A model generated the notes under the pieces. That model was not told the DNA's origin and searched no databases. It was given only the letters and a program-made list of their open reading frames with translations. Below, piece after piece: positions 16,668-28,600 of a stretch of DNA of 64,000 nt; the stretch's first letter is position 1; each line of letters begins with the position of its first letter. The position numbers and the translations under genes are program-made. The DNA comes from Odontesthes bonariensis (Eukaryota; Chordata; Actinopteri; Atheriniformes; Atherinopsidae). Where the stretch lies: contig NC_134529.1 in NCBI RefSeq assembly GCF_027942865.1, forward strand, positions 31,481,730 through 31,545,729, written 5' to 3'.

Positions 16668-19600
16668 ATGGCGGTGCTCCTTGAAACTACTCTGGGTGAT
16701 ATTGTAATTGATCTGTTTACAGAGGAAAGGCCTAAAAGTAAGACGGTGTCGGGGTTTGCACATGACAGCAGCTCATTGCATGAAGTGACTGATATGTGTT
16801 TGTGCCACTGGCGGGCTGAGTTAGGAAGTATGCTGCTGTTAGCTATCGCTGTTAGCTTGTTGGCGCATTCATTTATTTCTTCCACATTTGCTCGCTCGGT
16901 TTCCTGTTAATCAACCACTCAAGCTAACGCCTTAACGCCTAATACACGCCAGCTTGTTCTAAGGATGTTGTCTGTGTTTGTAACTGTTTGTGTAACTACA
17001 ACTCTGTGCTCTTTTACAGCTAGCCTAAACTTTCTGAAATTATGCAAGATAAAATATTACAACTACTGCCTCATCCACAATGTGCAGGTAAAGCTTCATC
17101 AAAACCAGAAATGATTCAAGTTTTTGTTCGTATTTGTTCAAACGTTTCACAAACTAATGTTGACTCACCTGATGGGGGCGCTAGAGATAAAGCTCACTTT
17201 TCCACCTACCACAAAGCATGAGTTAAAGTCATTTCAGTAGTCCAGTGCAGTGCTGGACCAAAGCCCCTGTTAGTGCTGCTGCCCCCCCATCCACTCTGAT
17301 GGCACGTGGCATGCTGTGAGGGGCAGCACTGATGCCCGGGGCTGGGGATGGGTGGTGTTGGGTGGTGTCGGGTTGGCAGGGCTCAGGTCCTAGGTCCTGT
17401 GTCTCAGTGATGGAGGTTACAGTATGTCTTCTATAATGATTAGTTTTCAATAATTAACCCTAACTTACTCTCAGTAAACGTCTGTAAATGTGACTGCAGG
17501 CTTTTTCCTACAACATGGGTCCAATAACTTGGATTCGCTGTGAATTACACTTGTGGAATATTTCATGGTTTGTTTGACATCTCCCCATATAGTTATGCTG
17601 TTAAATCTACTTTTTTCTTTTTATCTTTTTTTTCTTATCCTGTGCAGGGCTTTGATGATATGTAAATTGTATTAAATGTCGTGTACTGCAACTACATTTA
17701 GGTACTATGTTTAATGTTCTCTATGGGGTGAACAAAGAAACAAGCTTAATTCCATATTTGTCTCATTCTCAGAGAAACTTCATCGTGCAGACTGGTGATC
17801 CCACGGGAACAGGTCGTGGAGGAGAGTCTGTCTACAGGTCGGCCATTTTACTCACAGTTTTTGTAGTTTTTTTTTTAACGTAGCAAGTTGAACACAGTAA
17901 CAGTTTTTCTCTCCTCTGGGATATTAGCAAACTTTATGGAGACCAGGCCCGTTTCTTTGATGTGGAGAAAGGACCTCGCATTAAACACAGGAAGAGGGGG
18001 ACGGTGTCCATGGTGAACAATGGAAATGATCAGCATGGTTCTCAGGTGAGTGAGATGGACACACGCACTGTGGTTGGTTGGATTGAACTTCCAGAGGAGA
18101 GAATGTGCTCAATTTCCTATCATGAAATATCATTTGATCAGTGTTCTAAAAATCAGATCACCTAACAAGCTCAGAAAAATGGGAGTTATTGTCATAACTC
18201 CAAATGAAAATGAAAATCTAGCTGTATTTATTTGTCCCAGATGTGTCACAAGACAGACTTCCTATATCAGTGTTCTGTAATTCCTAGTTTCTCATTACAA
18301 CTGGTGAGAACCTGGACTACCTGGATGGAGTGCATACTGTGTTTGGAGAAGTTACAGAAGGTATGGACGTCTTGACCAAAATAAATGAGGCCTTTGTTGA
18401 CAAGGATTTTATCCCATTTCAGGACATCAGGTGAGTCGGGGGGATTTTTTTATCTATACCAAACCTGAAGTGCCACATGAGTGTGACTTGAGAACCGAAC
18501 CCAACTCTGCATTCAGTGTTAAAAATGAAAATTTATTTATTTTTTCCTAAAAACACAAGCTTCTTTCACACAGCATCATGTTCTTATGTCCCAACCAAAG
18601 TGCATCCATCTTTGTTTGGTCCTACTGATCAATGGAGGTGTTGTCACTTTGAAGTAAATCGTGATGATTTTTCAATCCTTACCAAAGCCTTGTCATTTTG
18701 TTGTAGGATAAACCACACGGTGATTCTGGAGGATCCGTTCGACGATCCTGCTGACCTGCCAGTGCCCGATGGGTCACCCGAGCCGACCAAGGAGCAGCTC
18801 GATGTGAGTACACCACGCTCTGTCGACATGTGCTGCCACAGAGCAGGCATTAAACCGAGGAACACTCCGCTAAGTATGTCTCCATGAACAAGGTTATCCA
18901 GTACCTTGCATAGGCCTAAATGTTTGGTCATGGGTATGCAGAGTGGCCGTATTGGAGCGGATGAAGAAATTGACGATGCAGAAGGAAAAGGGGCCGAGGA
19001 ACAGGAGGAGAGGCTGAAGGAGAAAGAGGCCAAGACTCAGGCTATTCTGCTGGAGATGGTGAGTCAGACCTGCTGGTGGTCCTCTTCTGCAGTCGGATAC
19101 CAAAGATGCTGTCAGCTATATACCTTCTGCTGCTCCCTCCTCCAGGTGGGGGACCTCCCTGACGCAGACGTGAGGCCCCCAGAGAACGTTCTGTTTGTGT
19201 GTAAACTGAATCCAGTAACCACAGACGAGGACCTGGAAATCATCTTCTCTCGCTTTGGGGCCATAAAAAGGTGATGCTGCCCTCCAGCTCCCACAGATGT
19301 GCGTTCTGACCTGTCCCTGTGGACATGTTGCATGTGCTTACACTGTACCTGACATCACTAATGTCTCTTTTCTTGTAGCTGTGAGATCATCAGAGACTGG
19401 AAAAGTGGAGATTCCCTCTGTTATGCGTTTATCGAGTTTGAAAAGGTGAGGAGCTCATGTGTCAGAGTTTTCTGAGAAGTTTCCAAAGTTTTAAAGGACT
19501 GGTTCAGAAAACCTGCTTCTACTCAAATACACATTGGACAAGAAGCTAAAATGATCATAACCCTTTGAAAGCAGCCCTTGTAAAGGCTCCTACGCACTCA

Positions 19601-22600
19601 ACTGACTGCCATTGGGCACATCTGGAGTGTTGGTGAACATCTGTCTCTCCTGTATTTTCAGTGTGTAACAGCATGGTCAAACTTGATCAGTGTTTCCTTT
19701 CCAATATATTGAATGTTCAGTGAGGCAGCTCCCTGATAAATCAAATCAAATTTATTTATATAGCAATATGTACAAACAGTTCAAAGTGCTTCACATAAAA
19801 TAAAAGCATTGCAGCAGGGAGTGTAAGAAGCATTAAAAATACATAAAAGAATATAAAGAGAAACAAATAAAATCATTTAAATGAATTTAAAAACAGGCAA
19901 CAGTCTAGATAAGTTAAAAGATATTTCATGCATAGACACATGAGAAAAGAAATGTTTTTAACCTGGATTTAAAAATGTCTCCATTTGGTGAAAGTTTAAT
20001 CTCCACTGGCAGTTTGTTCCACTTGTTAGCAGCATAACAGCTAAATGCTGCTTCTCCATGTTTAGTCTGGACTCTGTACTGGACCAGCTGACCTGAGTCC
20101 TTGGATCTAAGAGCTCTGCTGGGTTTATACATATCACAGATGTATTTTGGGCCTAAACCGTTCTGGGATTTGTAAACCATCAGCAGGCTTTTAAAATCTA
20201 TTCTGTGACTGACTGGAAGCCAGTGTAAAGATATTAAAACTGGTGTGATGTGTTCAGATCTCTTAGTCTGGGTTAAAACTCCAGCAGCAGCGTTCTGGAT
20301 GAGCTGCAGATGTTTAATGCTCTTTTTGGGAAGTCCAGTTAAAAGAGCATTACAGTAATCGAGTCTACTGGAGATGAATGCGTGGATGAGTTTCTCCTGG
20401 TCTGTTTGGGAGAGGAAACCTTTAATTCTGTTGATGTTTCTGAGATGGTAAAAAGCTGCCTTGGTGACAGCTTTGATGTGGCTGCTGAAAGTCAGATCTG
20501 AGTCTATCAACACTCCGAGGTTACAAACTTGGTCAGTGATTGTAAGGGCCCAAGTCTCAAGATATTTACCAACGCTGACCCTCTTCTCTTTGCTACCAAA
20601 CAGAATGATCTCAGTTTTGTCTTCATTTAATTGTAGAAAATTCTCTCTCATCCAGGTGTTTACTTCCTCCAGACACTGACACAGTACGTCTGCTGGGCTG
20701 CAGTCGTCCAGTGACAGAGACACATAAAGTTGTGTATCGTCTGCATAACGGTGATAATTGATGTTAAAGTTCTGCAATATCTGACCCAAAGGGAGCATAT
20801 ACAAGTTAAACAGAAGAGGTCCAAGAATTGACCCCTGGGGGACTCCACAAGTCATGGCCACTCGCTCAGATTCATAGCTGCCAATTGTAACAAAATAACT
20901 CCGGCCTTCTAAGTAGGACCTGAACCAGTTAAGGACCGCTCCAGAAAGTCCAACCCAGTTTTCCAGCCTTTGCAACAGGATTCTGTGATCTACAGTATCA
21001 AACGCAGCGCTGAGGTCCAACAGAACCAGGACTGAAACATTACCAGAGTCAGTATTATGCTGTTCAGTGAGGCAGCTGCCTGATAGGCTGTTCAGTGAAG
21101 AGAATGGGAGCACAGCAGGGAGGCAGCAGTGACGGCAGAAAACAAAGCGCTAACGTAACGTCACAATCTCTACTCATCTTCATTTCTTTAAAACAAGCAA
21201 CACTTTTACAACATTAGTGTCATCTGGACTGAAGAAACTGCAGATCAGCAGATCAGCATTTATTTCATTCTTGGAAAACCCAAACAAGCAGTTGTTTTTG
21301 TAAATTGGGACCTAATTGCTACTTGTATGCAGAAGTACTTAACATTTTGCTAATAGACACTACAGACATATATGCCCAGTTTGACACCTTTAGATATAGC
21401 AACATCTGAAGAGATGATCAAAACAAACCATTTAAGGTTTGGCATTCAGTTTCCTGTTCACACACAGCTTTGGTGTCCCAACATTTGTGAAAATGCAAGC
21501 CGCGGCTCGGCAGTGTGTCCCGAGCCGCGGCTTGGCAGTGTCCAAAAAGGGTGGAATATTGAGAGCCATTCAAAACCAAATGCTGGCTTGAGTTGCCCAG
21601 CATTTAGAGGTGGCTTTTAATTCAACACTCGTTGAGCCGTGGTGGCTTTTATCACATTTTTCCATTCAGGTGCTCGTCAGTCGGTAGTAGATAAATATAT
21701 CATCAACGACGTGGAAAAACCCCGCAGGATGTGAAGAGGGGAAGTTTGTTCTTGTGATGCCATATTGTTTATGGTCTCATGGGCTTACTTGAGTCAGTGT
21801 GCTAGAGAAGTGACAGTTATGTAAATAGGTGGTGTAATATCCCAGACCTGGTTCAGGTTGGCCAGCTGTCCAACAGAAATATTAGAACATGTAAAGTTGG
21901 ATGTTGTGGAATTTGCCCAGTTTATGACTGAGATTTCTGACTTTTGATTATTAAATGGCAACTTCCCTGTTAAAAAAAAAAAAAGTTGAATACCTTTTGC
22001 ACAGTTACTTGTAGCGAGGTCTGTAAACATGTTAGTCAGGGAGGGGATGAGGTGCAAGTCCCAACACACTGCACTGAAACCGGACAAACGAGTGCATGAT
22101 GAGAGAGTTTAGGTGACTAAGAACCTCATTTAGATTCTCTCAATATAGGTATACGCACGCACACACACACACACATATATATAGGCCTATATATACACAC
22201 ACACACACACACATTTCAAAATATTTTCTTATATCACTCCAGTGAGTTAGTAAAGCCTTTTGGTGAAATACAATACAACAGTTGAATGTTGGAGCCTATA
22301 GCAGCTGCTGTCCTGAATATAAAGAGGTCTGATATCAGGCACAGAGTGAAAGACATTTTTGGAAAAAGTTAAAGGCCTACAGAAAGGTGATTTTTTTTTT
22401 TGCACAAAACTGAAATAGCAGATCGATTCCTTATATAGCATGGAATTTTTTTATGATTTTAAAATAATTTTAGGCCCCTGGATAGTCCTGATTAGGCCCA
22501 ATAAACTATCACCACATTTGACTCGAATTTGGCAAACTGGAACGACAGGTGCGTGACGTCACGAGTGCCAGCTGCTGGAACAACCCCCAGTAGTTCTAGT

Positions 22601-25600
22601 AGCGAAGCCAGCAGTTTGCCAGACCTGGACAGCTTCTTCACGGCAAATTTCGATGTGTGCCGCGGGACGTCGCTTGGAAATATAAAACGTTGGGTTCAGT
22701 GCAGTTTTTATTGCGAGTAGATGTACGAAGTGCGTGTGTTGTCCTCAGCACCAGCAGCTCACACCACCGGGGACAGAGGAAGCAGAGAGACCAGCGGTCG
22801 GACAGGAATCCACCTGGCGGAGAGAGTGGAAATCAGCCGGCAGAGCGATCATGTCCACGTCGGGGCGCTTGATGATCGCTCTGCCGGCTGATTTCAGGGC
22901 AACCATCCCGCGGTGTGTCCGCTCTCCGCCAGGTGGATTCCCCCTGAGTGTCCGCACCGTAGGGAGCTGAACACGGCGGGATGGCTCCGGCTGATTTCAC
23001 CAGAGAGGAGGCAGGCGGACAGGGAGACACAGACACAAGTTCCGACCGCAGGTCTCTCTGCTTCCTCTGTCCCTGCAACATTTGAAACATTTTCAGGTGA
23101 GAAAGTAGTCGTTTAGATCCCCAACGTGTGGAAAATCTGACAAAATACCGGCAGTTTACCATTTTGTTCCGACGAATTCGGCGCTGCTAAAGCTAGCCGC
23201 AGTGAGCAACGCACTTCCGGTTATTTTGACAAAATAAAATACCCGTTGCCTTTTACCATAGGGAAAGCCATTACGTGCTGTTGTGTTGAAAACAGGAAGT
23301 GAACCTACCCTTGTTGTAGCTAGCTTGAAACTGCGGTTTTGACAGGAAATGACGGTATGCCGGGTTGCCGCCGTCCTGCAGCGCTTCTGTCTCGGCTTGT
23401 ATGGTGTCGCGGGGCAACTGATTTGTCACTCACAAAACAAGTTAAATTGTCGCTAGATTCAGCCAGATTGAGCCCGAAAGTCGCTAAGTCGCTAGATTAT
23501 TTTTCTTGTCGCTAGAGATGGCCAAAAGTCGCTAAATCTAGCGACAAAGTCGCTAAATTGGCAACACGGCAGCCACGAAAAACCATGGCACTTGTGACGT
23601 CGCACGGAAGCCCCGCCCCCAGTCTGGAATTCCAGGAAGGTTTCCTAGCGGCAAATTCAAAATCGCAAATTTCATGCGTTTATGAAATGTTTTGGTGTAG
23701 AGTCCAATGATCATTATTGTTCCTCTGTGTATGTATTATCATTATGTATTGGGTGTAGTGTCAGCTTTCTGTAGGCCTTTAAGTCGAGTATTCCAGCTGC
23801 CTTCAAGTTTCAGTCGCAGAAAAAAATTGCTTCACTTAATATGTTGGGAAGATTCCAAAGAGAAAATGAGACTTGTAGTTTAAATGTAAGGTGTGTTCTT
23901 AAACAGTCTTTCTCCTTATTTAGAGTAACCTCTCTGTACATTTTGTCTCAACAGCAAGAAGACTGTGAGAAGGCTTATTACAAAATGGACAACGTGCTCA
24001 TTGATGACCGACGCATTCATGTAGACTTCAGCCAGTCAGTTGCAAAGATCAAATGGAAAGGGAAAGGTACTCTTGCTGAGGCCTCTCAATTTTTTCCCCC
24101 TAATTTATATAAAGAGAGTAAAGTAAAGTTAATCTTCATATTGACTGTTATTGTCTTCCTTACTCTGAGTTAACTTGCCTTTCCTTCATTTCCTCTCATC
24201 CTCTGTCCTTGGCTGCACGGTGGTGTGGTGGTTAGCACTGTTGCCTCACAGCAAGAAGGTTCCAGGTTCAACACCCAGCTGGGGCCTTTCTGTGTGGAGT
24301 TTGCATGTTCTCCCCGTGTATGCGTGGGTTCTCTCCGGGTACTCCGGCTTCCTCCCACTGTCCAAAAAATCATGCATGTTAGGTTGACCACCTGCTGGTG
24401 GTCGGAGGGGCCGATGGCGCCGGTGCATGGCAGCCTCGCCTCCGTCAGTGTGCCCCAGGGCAGCTGTGGCTACAATCCAGTAGTCTGCCACCATCAGCAT
24501 AGCACTTTGAGATTCCGTATGAAATGAAAAGTGCTTTACAAATGTAATTGATGATTATTATTATTATTAGGTGGGAAGTACACAAAGGATGACTTCAAAG
24601 CCTATGAGAAAGATGTGGAGAGCCGATCCAAACTGGCTCTGAAGGATCAAGTCAAGCCTAAACAAGAGTATCCTTGTGTGTTAAATGTGTCATAAATCCT
24701 CATTCTGCACCACACGTTTCAGATTCCATGTCTTTTTTTCCTGACATTTCTGCTCTGAGTTTTGAAACTTCCTGGAGATTGCCATAACTTTTCCAAAAGT
24801 TCCAAGTATGACCTGCTGATTGAGGAAGAAGAGCTGACGACAAGCCATCCCCACTCTGAGAGGAAACACAAGGAGAAGAGGCACCACCATCATTCAGATG
24901 ATGAAGACGGCAGAAAGTCCAAAAAGCACAAAGTAAATTCACCCAAAAACACATTTCACCTTTTTTGTTTTACTCTGAATGTTAGAGCTAACAGTTATCA
25001 TGTGCTCCTTGTGTTAAACGAGGAAGAAGGATTAAATACGTGCATTTTCTGCATTTTTACTGCAGGAAGCTTGTGTGGGGTCGGTTGTAAAAGCACGTGT
25101 TTGTCCTTGTGTTGCTGTCAGACACAAATCATTCTTCCAGGAAAAGTTGTTTCAGATTGCTCAGTAAAGTTGACCATGCTCTTACAAGCTCAGATGCCCA
25201 TAAATGTGCTCAAACACTGTGTCCCATGTTCATTTAGCCCATTACACAGAGGAAACTGCATGTTGGAGCTTTAAAAGAAAGCGCTTTGATGAATCATTTA
25301 TATTGATGAGTAACAGTTTGAAAATGGATCCATGTAATTATAAATCTGGATTTTTAGGACTATTTTATGAAGAAGCAGGAGAACAGTTGTGGTGATGCAG
25401 AAATGACACTGTGGGAGACTCCTTGACAACAGCAGATGAGGCTCCTTATTGTGTTGATATGAGTTCTATGCAGGGGCGTCAGCTGACCCAATACTATACA
25501 GGGGCACAACAGGGGCACAGAAATATGATGCTCGCGCGCAAAGCGCGATGGCTGTCCGAAAGTTATTTCTTTCGGACAGCCATTCTTGCCCACACTGGTT

Positions 25601-28600
25601 TCTAAGCCTGGTTTTCACAATCTTGAGCTTTGAGAAGGACCTCTCCAGTGTTGCTGTGGAGCAACAGTGGACTACAACTTAAGGAGGCAGCTAAATTAGC
25701 TGCCTCCTTAAGTTGTCTCTCCCTCTTTTCCGTGGGCATTTCGAATTGTCTGCATTTTAACACAACATGCAGGTGAATAATTCGAATTGTGCTTTATTTC
25801 CATCATTCATCTTGCTTGATAAAACGAAATGTCATCAGCTGCCTGTAACTTAGTTTGGTAGCCTACCACAAAACAACCTGAGCCATGTAAAACGTTGACT
25901 GCAAGCTAGCTGGCTGTCGGTGTTTTTTTTGCTACCTAAACAGTAGCTGGCTGTCAGATTATTTATGGTCACTAAACGTCCTAAACTCGACATTGGATTC
26001 AAGAGAAGTTGATTGTGATCATGTCTTGTAGCCTAGGCACTGTGTACACATTTCAAGCTCACCTTTCCAGGCAGTCAGGGCAGTCGCTCTACTCCCACAG
26101 TGTCTCTGCCGCCCTGTTGCGTGCGCGCTTGTTTTTTTTTTTTTTCTAGTGAAGCGTGCTGCTTGCCCCCCGCAACGCCCGCGCCCCTCCCTTTTGCCTA
26201 AATCTCCAGGTGTCTGGTGAATCTGAATGATTGACTTCAATCAAAATGACGAATTATACAGAAAATCATGTTGAAATATGAAATCATATTTGCCTATATT
26301 ATTTTTTTCTCCTGTGCACGTCACTGATACCGGGGCACCTCAGATCTACAGGGGGGCACGTGCCCCCGTGAAAAGGGTCTCGCGACGCCGATGGTTCTAT
26401 GTGTATCTCTACTAATCGCTCGACTGGGTTACCACGTGGGTGGTACGGGGTCGTCCTTACCTTATGTGCAAGACTTGAAATCAGGTCCCTGATCACTGTG
26501 AAGTCTTTCTGGGAACCCGTAGTGTACAATAAAATTGTCCCACAGACACTTTTCGGTTCTTTTGGTTGGGCGTTGGAATGGCAACCGCGAACTTCGTGAA
26601 GTGATATGTGATGACAAGAATGTCCTTTGTTCCACTGCCATCGGGTTCCCAGGAAAGGAGATCCATACAAAGCAACTCAAGAGGCCTCGTAGTGTTAATA
26701 TTATCTAACGGTGCCACTTTCTCAGGTAATGCCTTTCGGCGCACACATCTGCCACAGGTTTACACCTTCCTTTCAACGTCTAAAGCCATTTTGTGCCAAA
26801 AGAACCACATTATTGCGGAGCTCAAGTCGCTGTAGCTCTCTCAACAAGAGTGGAAGTTCCGGGAGTTTGTTCCGTAGTGTGGGGGGTGGTTTCTCCCCGC
26901 ACTCAAGCTGGTGAATGACGTGTCTTAAACACTGATCTGCCCTTTGTTTGCCTGCTAACTCGGCCTCAGTTAAGTGATGGATGGCTGGCAACTCTCCCAA
27001 CTGATCCTCTTTCCCATAGCTATCAGCCACAGCTCTTGTGGAGGTGGTAAGAGTTTCAACCAAAGTAGCACCACTGGTGGTTGTCACCGTAGACCAACTG
27101 CCTCTCACAAATAGCTTGAACAACAGCTTGAGCAACCGCATCGAGATTGTTCGGGTCAGAGAGATGGTCGCAGGTGAACTGACAAATTCGCGCTCTCTCT
27201 TTCTGCGATTTGGGATCATGCGACAGTTCACCGTGAGGTCTTCGCGACAGTACGTCGGCATCTGTGTTTTGTTTTCCAGGTCTGTACAACAGTTTGAAGG
27301 AGAAATTGGACAATGTTGCAAGCCATCTATAGCTAGTAGCATCAAGTTTCGCAGTGGTCAGTATATATGTCAACAAGTTACTATCGGTAACAACAGTGAA
27401 ATGATTACCGTATAGGTAATCGCAAAACTTTTGAGTCACTGACCACTTTAAGGCCAAAAATTCCAGCTTGTGAGCTGGGTAACGGCTCTACTCGCTAAAC
27501 CTATGACACGGAGCTGACCTTTTTGTTCCTGATAAAGAACGGCACCAAGGCCGCTGGTGCTAGTATCAGTGTGAAGTACATACGGCTTTTGAGGATCGGC
27601 AAAGCCCAATACAGGAGCAGTGGTAAGTGCTTCGATGATTTGCTCGAATGCCTGGTGTCCACCGACTCTAAAAGGTTCCTTTGGGTTATGGTAAGTCTGA
27701 TCAGTTGTTTGTTTCAAGTTGGATTTCTAATGTAGAGGTGGGTACCAAGAAGTTAGGCCGTGCAGGGGCTTCACAATGTTAGAGTACCCTTTGACAAACC
27801 TCCTGTAGTACCCAGCAAACCCCAAGAATGACCTCAATTCTCGCAGATTCTGAGGGACTGGCCAAGTTTTAAGAGATGCTATTTTCTCCGGGTCAGTTTC
27901 AACCCCATTTCTTGAAACGAAATGTCCGAGATACTTGACAGATGTCTGGAAAATGCACACTTTTCAGGTGAGAGCTTTAGACCAAACTCCTTAAGACGTT
28001 CCAAGAAACTTCATAAAACGAGCTTCATGCTCCTCCAAGGTCGTCTCGGAAAACCGAGACTTCCTTCAAGTGCATGTGGCCCATGCATTTCTCCATTAAC
28101 CTTTGAAAGGTATTTGGTGTATTTGTCAAGCTGTGCGGCATCCGGTTAAATTCCCAAAACCCAAGAGGGCATACAAATGCTGTCTTGGGTTTGTCTGTCT
28201 CCTCAACTTCAATCTGGGAATAACTTGACTTTAAGTCAAGAACGGAAAACCACTGAGAACCTGAAAGTGCAGAGAATGTGTCTTCAAGCTTTGGAAGCGC
28301 ATATGCATCTTTTATCGCCTGCAGTTTAACTTACGATAATCAATGCAGTCTAACGTCACCGTTGTTTTTTCTGACCACGACAATGGATGACTACGATTCC
28401 CTAATTACCCCAGTATCTAGGAGCTCTTGAATATGTTTGCGAACAGCCTCAACATCTGCTGGATGTGTTGGCCGAGGCTGCTGCTTAAAAGGAGTCTCAT
28501 CTGAAATCTTAATGTGATTCAATTCAGTTTTATTTTTATATATCTCAAGGCATAAAGTCCAATTCAAGCCAATTGGAGTTCAATTCATTGTAATCATAAT

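Larger units (their letters stand above)
25471..26394. mobile_element. Degraded DNA-transposon relic (CAGGGGCGTC terminus) with two strong hairpins
   Basis: The left end reads CAGGGGCGTCAGCTGACCC near 25471. The right end near 26375-26394 reads GGGTCTCGCGACGCC, roughly its complement, preceded by GGGGCACGTGCCCC-type sequence. The end type recalls hAT elements, but no clean target duplication was found and the right tip is cut off beside the Gypsy relic. No transposase frame. Confidence 0.5.

Noticed and set aside
24762-25274. 170-codon frame as a separate gene
   Set aside because: Its first third is the ppil4 exon at 24800-24932 read through into the intron; the rest has no support.
26395-28512. 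An intact endogenous retrovirus or active Gypsy element
   Set aside because: There are no long terminal repeats, no gag or envelope region, and pol is broken by many stops and shifts.
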